Below, piece by piece: positions 35,060 to 45,170 of a stretch of DNA of 64,000 nucleotides (position 1 is the first letter of the stretch; the number at the start of each line of letters is the position of its first letter). A program made the translations under genes and the position numbers. Source of the DNA: Aquatica leii. Its lineage: Eukaryota > Arthropoda > Insecta > Coleoptera > Lampyridae. Below the pieces are notes generated by a model, which worked only from the letters and a program-made list of their open reading frames with translations, did not search any database and was not told where the DNA came from. The stretch is from positions 236,868,104 through 236,932,103 of the forward strand of contig CM069432.1 in assembly GCA_035610365.1 (NCBI GenBank), given 5' to 3'.

Positions 35060-35908
35060 CAAAACGAACAGATTACTGGAACATTTTAATCAATACAAAA
35101 CCTTCGCCAACACACTAAATATTGAACTTAGGAATGCACGAACCAGATACGAACAGTTCTATAAATACATAAAACAAAATTTAACATCACGGGTAACCAC
35201 AATAGTCCTGCGCTCAGCAGATGAAGCTATGCACTCCCATCCTGCTGTGACTAGCGAACTAGTTGCACAACAGTTTCAAAGTGTATTCGGACAAATCGCT
35301 ACCTGTACCAGATATGGAAGAATCAACAAGAGTGAGAAACTCACTAACAGATGTGCTGATTACAGGAAATATAGTCCTAAAGCAACTATCATCCATTACT
35401 GCCGATTCTGCGCCAGGTCCGGACAACGCATTTCCATTTTTTTTTAAAAACTGTGCCGGTAACTTAGCCGAACCTATTGCAAACTTAATTCAACTATCGC
35501 TGAGCCAAGGATTGCTCCCTCCAGATTAGAAAAAATCTGTCATAATCCCCATATTTAAAAAAGGCGATAAACTCGTAGCCAGTAACTACCGCCCTGTAAG
35601 CTTAACCTCTGTCGTCTGCAAAGGTATGGAAAGAATCATAGCCAACAAACTTAATCTTAATCGCGAATGTCATTATTCCGGAGTGCCAGCATGGCTTCAT
35701 ACAGGGCAGATCGGTTCTTTCAACTATGCTGCTTAACTTAGATTCGTGGACTAAGTCCATCGACAAGCGAGGACCAAACAAATGTCGTTTATGTTGACTT
35801 TGAGACGTTTGATAAAGTCCCTCATTAGAGGCTGCTGCTGAAACTCGAACACTACGGTGTGAAAGGAAATGTACTGAAATGGATCACAAACTTTTTGTCC
35901 GATCGTAC
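35060..35908 (+). pseudogene. CR1-like RT, N-terminal part
   Basis: Frames at 35229-35529 give QFQSVF and, one base shifted, DKSLPVPDMEESTR...ITADSAPGPDNAFPFFFKNC...LSQGLLPPD. After a stop come KKSVIIPIFKKGDK and NYRPVSLTSVVCKGMERIIA. Next is a decayed VDF-AF-like palm block (35790-35830) and WITNFLSDRT at the insertion point. The canonical fingers order is kept, but stops and frameshifts prevent function. Confidence 0.8.
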
Positions 35909-36866
35909 TATGACAGTTTATTGTATGACTTTAGTTTTTTTTTTCTTAATGAATACCTCGTGTATCAACCACCACGCCTTTGAGCTACCCTCCGGCTAAC
36001 TGTTAGGTAGGCTGGGGTGAGTAAAAGATATTCTAATTTAAGGCGCCACAGGATTGAATACAAAGTAATTGGTACGCTCAAAAGAATAGTGATGAGAGAA
36101 AAAATAATCCTGACTTTCGTCTCTCACTTGACACGGCGGTATTTCCTAGTTCAGAAATAGTTTTCTCGACAAATAAATTTATTTCTTTCGTATGTAAATA
36201 AGACTGTATAACTAAGCAACAATTGTTCAAATTATCTAACAACTAAGATACAAAAAAAAGTCAATGTTTTACAACGTAAATTACAGAACCGTTGTAAAAC
36301 CTTGCAACGAAAACAACTATCTATTGCTAATCTTAATCCTAAGCAACTTAACATTAGGTACCTTGTTTTTCTTGTTTGATAATAGATCAGCCTTCCGACA
36401 CGTACAGCTACTTGCAATCGTGTGCGATTGTGCAATGTGGAGATTGAACTTTGGAAATAACGTAATCAGCTCCAAGACAAAAACCCCAAGATGGTGTTGG
36501 GGCAAAAAAAATAGTCGACGTTAGTTACTATAGCCGCTATATCCGGTATAATACCGATCAGGTGATAACTCCACACCTGATTTTTAGTGAACTGTTATCT
36601 TAAAAATCCAAACAATTTGAAAAGGAAACACGTCGTTTTATAAATCAAAGCTACCCTCGCAATTCCTTTCTTTTTTTCTTTAACAGCGTTCACGGGCAAA
36701 TTTAGTAACTCAACCAGTTTTCTTTACCAAAAACGAATCGAAAGTGACCCCGAAAAATTCCAAGTTCAACCTCCTTTTTTCAAAATAATCTGCGTAAGTT
36801 GAGTTGCCTAACTTAGCGAGTAGAAAATCAATAAATTCTAAAATACTTATTTAAATTTATGTTACA
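35909..36866. mobile_element. 958-bp insertion with GTAC target duplication (solo LTR-like)
   Basis: GTAC occurs at 35905-35908 and again at 36867-36870. Removing the insert and one GTAC joins SDRT to YQVRVN in frame, which fixes the boundaries. The insert starts TATGACAGTT and ends TATGTTACA. The interior lacks coding motifs, but has a perfect 8-bp stem ATCAGGTG/CACCTGAT at about 36557-36580. A 4-bp duplication fits a gypsy-type solo LTR. The missing TG start leaves the class open. Confidence 0.7.
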
Positions 36867-36870
36867 GTAC

Positions 36871-37780
36871 CTATCAAGTGCGGGTAAATGACGCTCTATC
36901 TACATCTTATCAAGTAAAAAGTAGAGTACCGCAAGGATCAGTCCTTGGTCCCATATTATTCCTGGTTTATATAGCAGATCTAACCTCAAATATTCAATCA
37001 ACATTGAGTGTTTTTGCCGATGACACAAAATTCTTTAATAATCTATTGCAGAATGCTCACATCATGCAGTCAGACCTCGATAAACTGAGTTGCTGGACTA
37101 AAACGTGGCTGCTAACACTCAACACAGACGAATGCACCATCTTACACATTGGACCTAATAATCCCAACCTAGTAGGAAGACTTCTCACGAAAGTCGATGA
37201 ACAGATGGACCTCGACATAATTATTACAAGGACTTAAAATGGTCGTCGAATATCACCCATCTTGTAAAAAAGGCAACAGTTTATTGTATATGATCAAAAT
37301 CAACTTTAAGTGTCTAAAACCTAAAGTGTTCTTGAAACTGTATAAAACCCATGTGCGTCCAGTCTTAGAGTTTAGTTGTAGTGTCTGGAATCCTTACTCA
37401 ATTAAAGACATTGAAGTACTGGAAAGGGTCTAACGCAGAGCCACAAAGCTTGTCTACAATATAAGAAGGCTACCTTATGACCAGCGGCTAACAATTCTAC
37501 AATTGCTCACACTTAGGGAACGAAGAAATCATGTAGACATATAAAATTCTGCATTAAACAGTACTACTGCCCTTTGCTCAGCATATTTACAATAAGTGAC
37601 AACACTCACCTACGAGGAAATGGGCTCAAACTAACTGATTTGCGCTTTCACTGTCAGTGTCGCCAAAATTTCTTTGCTCTTCGAGTGACTAATATATGGA
37701 ACTTTTTATCTAATGATATTGTAAACTCTAGATCAATCAGACACTTCAAACAATGTCTAAATACACTATTTAACCATTAA
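36871..37780 (+). pseudogene. CR1-like RT, C-terminal part
   Basis: Frame 36878-37237 contains SRVPQGSVLGPILFLVYIADL and VFADDTKFF (intact ADD palm), then LTLNTDECTILHIG. Frame 37239-37433 continues with VFLKLYKTHVRPVLEFSCSVW and DIEVLERV. After a stop come RRATKLVYNI and LPYDQRL. Frame 37574-37780 closes with LRGNGLKLTDLRF and NIWNFLSNDIVNSRSIRHFK. This is the standard C-terminal order of CR1/Jockey polymerases in three frames. Confidence 0.85.
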
Positions 37781-38204
37781 TTACCTGCTCTATTGTTTAC
37801 TGCATATTCTCTTATGTTATTTTGTATAATTTGTAACACGTTCTAATGAAATATTTTTTATTTTTTGGACTGTACTGAAATATAATTTGTTGGTGTGAGA
37901 TAATCGGCTATGTCGCCTCTCGCTCGTTCAATAATAATAATGATAATAAAATATTTTTTTAAATTTACTATAATGATTTGGTACAGTAAAGCATTTTCTT
38001 ATTTGTCAACACACAAGATTCAACTTATCTAATTTTATAATTTAATCTAAGTTAGATTTATTTTAGATCATAGTTCTGTTAGTTAAAATTATCTATTACA
38101 ATGTTGTAAACGTGATATACATATGTAGGAATTAAAAAAATTCACTAGCTATACATTACACCAGAACCACACGTGTACCTAACTATGTTAAAAAAATTAT
38201 AGTT

Positions 38205-38690
38205 TAAAAAAACTAAAAATACGCTTTAATGGTAGATTGAAGTAAAAAGTAAAAAATAATTTTTAGTATAAGAATAAAGTGATTAACAAGAAAATTATTT
38301 CATCGTAAAAATCTTGTTTGTACTATTTCAAAGAGCAGAGTTAGCGTAAAAATATAGTACAAATCAGTGTCACAAGAAAATAAATTTTATTTTTATACTA
38401 AAAGTATTTTTTACTTTTCAATTCGTTTTACCATTAAACCGTGTGTTTCAGTTTTTAAACTATAATTAATTTTTTAATTTTTAGTGAGGAAATCTCTGAA
38501 GAAATTTTATTAATACGTGTGCAAATTTTCAATTTAATCAGACGTCTTGAAGTTGGTGAGAATTATGTCGAAAGACTAACTAATTAATCATTTTATTCTT
38601 ATACCAATTTTGTTTTTCTTGTTAATTATTTTATTGGTATACTAAAAGTATTTTTTTTACATTTTAATTCGATTTACCCTTACATTACTA
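38205..38690. repeat. Foldback repeat cluster (MITE-like)
   Basis: A block around 38222-38300 (TTTTTAGTATAAGAATAAAGT then GATTAACAAGAAAA) recurs inverted at about 38610-38690, and a third partial copy lies at 38393-38450 (ATACTAAAAGTATTTTTTAC). No coding potential is present. Confidence 0.5.
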
Positions 38691-39030
38691 AAAATCATTA
38701 TGTACGTAGTGTTAAAAATCATATAATGAGAGTTTCCATAGAAAATAAAATATATATGTTTATTTACAACAAAAATCGCCTTAAGATAAATTTAACTTAA
38801 CAATTTCAAAAGCACAAGTGCGTTTACCATAGACTACGATAATGCAGAACCAGGTTTTAACAAAATTAAAACGTAAATTAGGGAGTACGAGGAATAGAAA
38901 ATTACTAGTTACTACAAAAAAAACACAACAATTTATACATCTGTTCTATGTAAAAAACAAAATATAAAACACAAAATTTCCTTATTCTTCACTTAGGAGG
39001 GGCAAGAAAAACCACTTTATACTACTATTA

Positions 39031-39070
39031 AGGCTACGTTTCGTGCTACACCTGAGCACTTCATCAGGCC
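39031..39070 (-). ncRNA. Hammerhead-ribozyme-like core in PLE tail
   Basis: On the minus strand the order is CTGATGA, a stem II hairpin GTGCT-CAGGTGT-AGCAC (5 bp), then GAAAC. This is the invariant hammerhead core with a good stem II. Stems I and III are short and I could not fold them by hand with confidence. The mirror copy at 40982-41015 (plus) has the same hairpin, but its core has changed to CTTGATAA. Confidence 0.55.
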
Positions 39071-39741
39071 ACTAAAAATTTTATTGAAAATTTGTAAGTC
39101 TAAGATAATATAAGATTTAAACAACTAACTAATACACTATCTTTCTAGCAAAAAAGAACTTACGCAAATAGGTTACAGTGGCACTATTCAACAAACCATC
39201 AACATGAGCAACTACGTAATAACAATTTACGAATTAATCACATAAAAATGACACATGTCAATGTCACTATGTCAATCTATAAACATTTTAAAATAACCAG
39301 GAACATGAAACGTTCAACAAACACTTGACAAGTAATGTATAATTAAAAATTATTTAATGTCAAAGCAAAAGAAGGTAAACTAAATAATTGAACAGCTTAA
39401 TTTTTTACCTACTTAATTTGTCCAACATAACACACATTACAATCCGTACAGTCAAGTTTGTAGACTACATCCTGTTTTTCTATTATATTAGTTATATCTT
39501 TAATGTTACTGTACAGTAACTTGTAAATAGTATTAGTGTTCTATATGGTTATCTTAATGTTGGTGTCAAGAGTATTGTTAAGATTAGTAATAGATGGGTT
39601 TACTGGTGGTAGGTTAGCATTAGTTGTGTTAGTATGAAGTAATATTTTATTACATTAGAATTAGTCAAAGTTGTCCAAATTATTGAATTTCTCTTTGAGT
39701 CTAATTATTTTACATTTAATAACCAAATGTAGTATATTCAA

Positions 39742-39960
39742 AAATTTGGTACTGTCATGGGCAATCCAGCGTCAGCTATATTAGCTAATCTCACAATGCA
39801 TGAGCTATTAAAATATGTTAAAAATAATTTGACTTACACACTGACATTTTTATTATGTTATGTTGATGATATTAGGCTTATCAGGAGTGTTAGCACTAGT
39901 ATGATAGTACAAATAGAACAAACTTATCTAAGCATCCACATCACCAAAAAATTAATTTAA
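39742..39960 (+). pseudogene. PLE reverse transcriptase, short C-terminal piece
   Basis: KFGTVMGNPASAILANLTMHELL corresponds to the PLE MGSPLSPVVANIFM motif. LCYVDDIRLI is the palm YVDD box. The frame ends early, and the linker to the endonuclease is reached only through a stop. Confidence 0.8.
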
Positions 39961-40181
39961 TTAAGACTATAAAAAATACGATTATACGTTTCAGCCGTCA
40001 TCAATTCCATAAAAAGAACCTTAACATTTTAAAAAAATATTGAAGAATAACAACTACCCTACATAACATAATTAATAACATACTGCTTCATACTAACACA
40101 ACTAATGCTAACCCACCACCAGTAAACCCATATATTTCTAATATTAACACTACTCGTAACACTAACCCTAATACTAACATC

Positions 40182-40637
40182 ATGTACACCAAAATCATCA
40201 ACGTCCCACATCAAATTCCGATTTTAAAAACAAATAACATTAAGATAACCATATGCAACACTAACACTTTTTACAACTTACTGTACAGTAACATTAAAGA
40301 TAAAAATAATATAATAGAAAAACATGACGTAGTGTACAAGCTTCACTGTGCGGATTGTAATGTGTGTTATGTTGAACAAACTAAGCAGAAGGTAAAAAAT
40401 CAGATTAACAACCACAAATACGACTGCAACGCACAAAAAAGTAATACGGCGTTAGCAGTTCATCATATAGACACGGGTCACAACTTTGATTTTAATAATC
40501 CCATAATTTTAGATGTGGAAAATAATTTAAATAAACGTTTAGTTTCTGAAATGATACACATCAACATACATAAAAATAATGATACTAATAATCAAAGTAG
40601 TGTATATAATAATTTAATTTCAATAATTGTGAAATAA
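40182..40637 (+). pseudogene. PLE GIY-YIG endonuclease domain
   Basis: The 151-codon open frame has VVYKLHCADCNVCYVEQTKQ, the Penelope variant of GIY-YIG with a CxxC finger. The second Gly of YIG is Glu here (YVEQ), which may impair it. ALAVHHIDTGHNFDF and RLVSEMIHINIH match the family tail. Upstream text (NTTNANPPPVNPY) is a linker. Met40182 is internal to the original protein. Confidence 0.85.
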
Positions 40638-41227
40638 CTATGTAGGTTATTCAATCGCTATTCAATTATTCTAGTTTATCTTCTTAATTTTTCTTTTGCT
40701 TTAACTTTCAATAATTTTTGATTATACATTACTTGTCAAGTGTTTGTTGAATGTTTCATGTCCTTGGTTATTTTTAAATTTTGATAGATTGACATTTTCA
40801 TGTTTTATTTTTATGTGATTAATTCGTAAATTGTTATTATATAGTTGCTCATGTTCATGATTTCTTGGATATCGCTACTGTAACCTATTTGTGTAAATTC
40901 TTTTTTGGTATAAAGATGGTGTATTAGTTAGCTGTTTAAATCTTATATTATCTTAGAAATTTTATTAAAAATTTTTAGTGACTTGATAAAGTGCTCACGT
41001 GTAGCACGAAACGTAGCCTTGACAATAGTATAAAGTGGTTTTTCTTGCCCCTCCTAAGCGAAGAATAAGGAAATTTTGTACACTAGATATAGAGGAAAAT
41101 TCAAAATTTTACAAAAATATAAAAACAAATTGTAACATAAAAAAACTGACGAAAAAACGAATCTAGTCGTCTACATCCTCGTACTCGATTACCTAAGGAC
41201 ATTTCTACTAGCGAATCCAATCCGAAA

Positions 41228-41668
41228 TTGGTCTTTTTACCCTACATTCACAAGGTTATAGATCAAATAGGGAAACTCCTTTGTAAAAATGGTATTAAAC
41301 TCATATTCAACTCGACAGGCAAAATCTCTCAGATACTTCCTTCTCCCAAAGACAAATTTCCTACACTTTCATCTCAAGGTGTATACCAAATTCCTTGTTC
41401 ATGTGGTTTAGTTTACATTGGTGAGACCGGTCGTTCCGTTATTATTCGCATTTCAGAACATGATCGTTGTATAAGGAAAAGGCATATTTCTAAGTCTGCG
41501 GTTGCTGAACATCATTTCACTACAGGTCACAAGATAGATTTTGATAACGTTTCGGTGATTGCCAAATCTCCATTCTTTTTTAACAGGAAATTTCGAGAGA
41601 GCATAGAAATCATCAAACACCCCAATAACTTCAATCGTGATCACGGTTTCAAGCTATTCCCTCTTTAG
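41228..41668 (+). pseudogene. PLE GIY-YIG endonuclease domain, intact frame
   Basis: The frame reads FLPYIHKVIDQIGKLL, a typical PLE connector, then GVYQIPCSCGLVYIGETGRS with VIIRISEHDRCIRK, a complete GIY-YIG signature with Arg in place. SAVAEHHFTTGHKIDF and KFRESIEIIKHPNNFNRDHGF close the domain, ending in a stop at 41666. RT is absent. The nuclease motif itself looks uncorrupted. Confidence 0.88.
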
Positions 41669-41900
41669 TTCCCGGTCATTAGTCCTTTATCGAAAACACG
41701 CCCTCGTTCAACCGTAACCCAATCAGAACCGAGCTTAACCAGCCGTGACGATACTTCTTCTTTATATACGGAGACTATTTCTTTTTAAATCACTTCTATG
41801 GAGTTTAGAATCTGGCTTGGTTCACAAGTTGATTACCTAACTTTTGAGAAGTGTTTAGTTAGATTTCGGTTGCTTGTTTGAGTTCTTCGTTTTCTCTCAC

Positions 41901-41950
41901 GCCCTGATGAAGCCCCTTACGAAAGTGGGCGAAACGTTGGCAACTTCGGT
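41901..41950 (+). ncRNA. Hammerhead-ribozyme-like core in PLE family C tail
   Basis: CTGATGA (41904-41910) is followed by a stem II GCCC/GGGC (41912-41915 with 41927-41930) and GAAAC (41931-41935). A small GTT/AAC hairpin (41936-41944) sits at the stem III position. This is the conserved hammerhead core expected in PLE tails. Stem I pairing is weak by eye. Confidence 0.55.
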
Positions 41951-42027
41951 TACAACATTGACACGGTCCAAACCCGGAAGACGTTCTTATCTCAATTTTT
42001 TTTGTTAAAACATTTGAGTTTTTACTA

Positions 42028-43300
42028 CGTGACATAGAAATTAGAATACCTAAGATAATTTGTATATTTTTATAATATTTTGCACATAGGTTTCTTTTGG
42101 TTGAAACGAGAAAACGATATGTTTGTTAGCCATGTTAGTACGTTGGTATTTGTGCTGTCAGATTCAGCAAAACTTTACTCATCGTGCAGTACATTTCTAA
42201 GTGGTTTAATCTGTTATTTGTACCTAGAACAAGAAGGCACCTATTCCATTTGAGAAAACCTGGTGTTTCATTTAAATAGATTGCCATTAGAACGAATAGG
42301 AATTTGTATACTGTAGTCCGTTGTAGTTAAACATGTTTCCAGAAAGACGGAGCACAAAGAACAAGAGGTACAGAACGTCGTGCAGACCGCAAAGATCGCC
42401 GATATAGATTTTTAGCGTTATGGAACCGCTTCACTTCTACAAGGCCAATTGCAAATCAATGCTTTGCAGAACTAGGAAAGCCTATTAGAATGCAAACAGT
42501 TTAATTTCGCGTAAAAAATTTTGGGCCAAGTTCATACGTCCTCATGTTGTGTTACCGCTCACCTCTGGGCATCGACGTAATTGACTGCAATGGTGCGGAG
42601 AACAAGTTCAGTGGGACCAGGAAGGGATACGGTATTTTTTAGCAACACATCACTATCTTGTTTGGGTATCATTAATGGGCGGGCAAGGGTGAAAATGCGA
42701 TTTGGTGAAAGGCGCGACCATCAATTTTTTTATGAAAAGACATGTGCACTGCACTGTGAGAGTTATGGTATGAAGGGCTATTGCCCTTGGTAGTAGATCA
42801 CCTTTGGTTTTCATCAGAGACAATATAATCGATCCACGTTACATTCAGGAGTTGGTGAAAACACATTTTCTGTTCTACCTCAGGAATCTTCAAAATCTAT
42901 TGTTCTAACAAGACAATGCACGGACACATGTAACCAAAATTACGTTAAACCACTTTGAACGTAATCAAGCCAATTTTTTACCTTGGCCACCAAGATCTCT
43001 ATATCTTTCGCCGATTGAGCATATTTGGAACATTATAGGTATACAATTGATGCCGATCAAGTAGTATGGGATAAAACTCTCTAGAAAGAAATTGATCATC
43101 TTATTAGAATTATGTTCAGACGTGTCAATGAGTACATAGCGCAGCCTGGATGCCTAACCTATTCTTAATTTTTTATAGATTCTACCTGCCTGATTTCATT
43201 CAAATTTTGATCGTTCACGTATCTTAACACAATAAACATAAACACAAAACAAAATATTATAGACATGGTTACTGGGTATTCTGATTTTTATGTCACTATG
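42028..43300 (+). mobile_element. Tc1-like transposon with about 25-bp TIRs
   Basis: The left end shows GTGACATAGAAATTAGAATACC (42029-42050). The reverse complement of the right end gives GTGACATAAAAATCAGAATACC. TA dinucleotides flank both ends. It is about 1.27 kb with a decayed transposase inside. Confidence 0.8.
42331..43170 (+). pseudogene. Tc1-like transposase, many stops
   Basis: Frames show an N-terminal RYRFLALWNRFTSTRPIANQ region, then VFFSNTSLSCLG where relatives have the first catalytic Asp (FSDES), here Asn. Next come FERRDHQFFYEK and RDNIIDPRYIQELV, then QDNARTHVTKITLNHFERNQ with the second Asp, and LPWPPRSLYLSPIEHIWNII with the Glu. The IEHIWN end identifies a DD34E Tc1-type enzyme. 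Frames change at least four times. Confidence 0.8.
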
Positions 43301-44022
43301 TAACGACTTGTTCACACAGTGTTGCTGTTTAGTTAAATAAAAACAAACTAAGTAAAAACACGTTTTTTAACCAATAATTTTATTAACGCAATTTCGTCGG
43401 ATGATTTATTTTAAGATTAATGTAACTTTTGAAAAGAGTCTATGACGTCATTGCATACAAACAAAAACGAGGTTTTTTTGGGATGTAAGATTTTGTTTTG
43501 CACGAGTGAGACTACGTGCCTCTAAATCCATTTTACGGTGTCTGATTCTTGTGCTAAACTAGTATAGTACATGCCGCTTATTGCAATCACGGATAGTGTT
43601 ATCTGTCGAGTAATGTTAAATAAGGGACCGGACGTATGCTAGCTACTACATAGAAAAAACACCATTTATAGTAATCATAATTTCGGTTTATGTTATCAAT
43701 TTTTTTCTCAGGTTTATTCTACAGGGTGTACCTGAAATACGACTACAAACTCTAAGAGTAGTTTTCTTGTAGCGTTAAATGAAAATTTTTCCTTTAAAGA
43801 TTTGATTTAAAGTGCCCAGCTTTGAGATATTTGCAATTAAAGTTTTCAGGCTGATGCTAACTATCTAAACAAATGGAAATTGTTGGTTTATTGTAACTAT
43901 GCAGTAAATGATGAGTGTAATTGCTATAAAATCAGTAAAACGTATTGACGTATTGTGTTAATTACTGTTTTCTTTAATCTTCCATCATCTACAAAATCAA
44001 ACGTTAATTAAATAATTATCTC

Positions 44023-44066
44023 CTACTGCTGATGAGCCCCAAAAGGGCGAAACGGCCCTCCAGTAG
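44023..44066 (+). ncRNA. Hammerhead-ribozyme-like motif with closed stem I
   Basis: CTACTG (44023-44028) pairs perfectly with CAGTAG (44061-44066) as stem I. Between them lie CTGATGA (44029-44035), stem II GCCC/GGGC around a CAAAA loop, then GAAA (44049-44052) and a short CGGCCC segment before CTC. This is a type I hammerhead arrangement with a minimal stem III, as in PLE and schistosome Sm-alpha ribozymes. The C58/C53 mismatch in stem III is a weakness. No attached ORF was seen. Confidence 0.65.
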
Positions 44067-44319
44067 TTCACTCTAATGGCGTTTACAGAATTGCATTGAC
44101 ATTGCTTTACTCCCAAATACGTTGTGGTTTTATCCCGCAGAATTATTGAAAACATATTTTGAATTTCGCGGGTGTTAAACTAATTCAACGTGTTACCACC
44201 GATTATAGCTATTTACAGTAAACTTTAGCACATAGTAAAATCACACTATGAGATGGCTGTGCCATCAAACACTTTTGAATTGTAATTGTAACCTCCATAC
44301 CACACGTACATTGTGGGTT

Positions 44320-45170
44320 GAGCAATATTCTAATAGGCAATTGCCTTCAATAAACTTTATTTTGGCGTGTGTGTAAGGACTTAGAAAAACTGAAGATGTT
44401 TTTGTACCTACAAAAGCCGTGGTCAAAAAAGACCACCCGTCGTTGCTAATAGCAACGGAAAAGGAACAAATATTGTAAATTGTAAAAGATTGGATACTAA
44501 GTAGCACTAGAGAAATATGCCTCGCAGCTAACGTGTACCATAGTAGGCTACATCGTGTTTTAAGGATATTATTCTTTGCGCCCTTACGATCTTCAACGAG
44601 TCCAACAATTAAGTTTTGTGAGTGGTTACAGCAACAAGAACCTTTGACCCTTACTTGAGTGCCAAAACATTATTTTCAGATAAGTGTTGTTTTACACGAA
44701 ATGTACTGATGAATTTTCACAACACGCATGTTTGGAATGAAGAAAACCTTCATAAAATTCAACAAAGTTGGGCAGGTATTTTAAGAAATAGTTTAATTGC
44801 ACTGTTTATTTTACAGACAACATGTACTTTTACAGTAAATTTTTGCGCAAGAATTTGATGACTTTTTTAAATATAATTCTTACGGGTCTTTGGATTAGAA
44901 GAAACGGCACTAGACGCTAGTCAGCCTGCAGAACAGATATTAACCCTTTAGACTTTTTCTGAAGCTATGTGAAAGGTGAAGCAAAGGTGAACTCCCTGTA
45001 AATAATAGACAATATCGATTTTTCGCAGCAGCAAATGCAATTTAATTAGACAGTATGTACAATTATTTACGCGAATATCGAACCGATGTTCGACGACGTT
45101 TAGACGTTTATGTTTTGTCCAATGGTGGAAGTATTATCTAGTATACTTGAAAAAATGTGCAGAGTAGCTA
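44320..45170 (+). pseudogene. DUF4817-type transposase relic
   Basis: Pieces in several frames are YSNRQLPSINFILACV with GLRKTEDVFVPTK (the HTH region), ILSSTREICLAANVY, FCEWLQQQEP, then FSDKCCFTRN (first catalytic Asp block), NFHNTHVWNEENLHKIQ, WAGILRNSLI and a final REYRTDVRRRLDVYVLSNGG. The order is that of DUF4817 enzymes. The middle with the second Asp and the Pro-rich box is missing. It is inactive. Confidence 0.8.

Larger units (their letters stand above)
35060..37955 (+). mobile_element. CR1/Jockey-like non-LTR retrotransposon, split by an insertion
   Basis: The RT ORF can be followed from the linker (ELRNARTRYEQFYKYIKQNL) through SAPGPDN, SLSQGLLPPD, VIIPIFKKGDK, NYRPVSLTSVVCK and FLSDRT. 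A 958-bp insert then interrupts it, and it resumes with YQVRVNDALS. The 3' end carries a TAATAATAATGATAATAAAA tail (about 37930-37949), as CR1/L2 elements often do. The 5' part with the endonuclease is missing. Confidence 0.8.
38971..41079. mobile_element. Penelope-like element family B, palindromic pair
   Basis: The two ends are inverted copies: 38971-39000 against 41050-41079, sharing AAATTTCCTTATTCTTC. The left arm (38971 to about 39725) is a minus-strand copy of the PLE tail. The right arm (about 39740-41079) is a plus-strand copy with the end of RT, the GIY-YIG endonuclease and the tail. The left arm lacks most of the GIY-YIG segment (equivalent to about 40385-40660). Head-to-head copies like this are known for Penelope elements and probably arise during integration. 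Confidence 0.85.
41150..42000 (+). mobile_element. Penelope-like element family C, 5'-truncated
   Basis: It holds the end of a PLE ORF plus a tail with a hammerhead-like core. It abuts family B directly on the left and a Tc1-like TIR on the right. Confidence 0.8.
43725..45170 (+). mobile_element. DUF4817-type DNA transposon, decayed, with PLE tail inside
   Basis: The left end ACAGGGTGTACCTGAAATACG resembles the termini of this insect family. The transposase relic runs from about 44320 to 45170. A PLE-type hammerhead tail lies between the two (about 43985-44120), suggesting a nested insertion. The right TIR was not located. Confidence 0.6.

Noticed and set aside
36557-36585. Bacterial-type terminator (8-bp stem plus T run)
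   Set aside because: The surrounding window is eukaryotic transposon DNA. The hairpin is more likely part of the inserted repeat.
35909-36866. Spliceosomal intron in the CR1-like ORF
   Set aside because: GT-AG cutting does not restore the frame as well as removal at the GTAC duplication, and RNA-templated elements do not keep introns.
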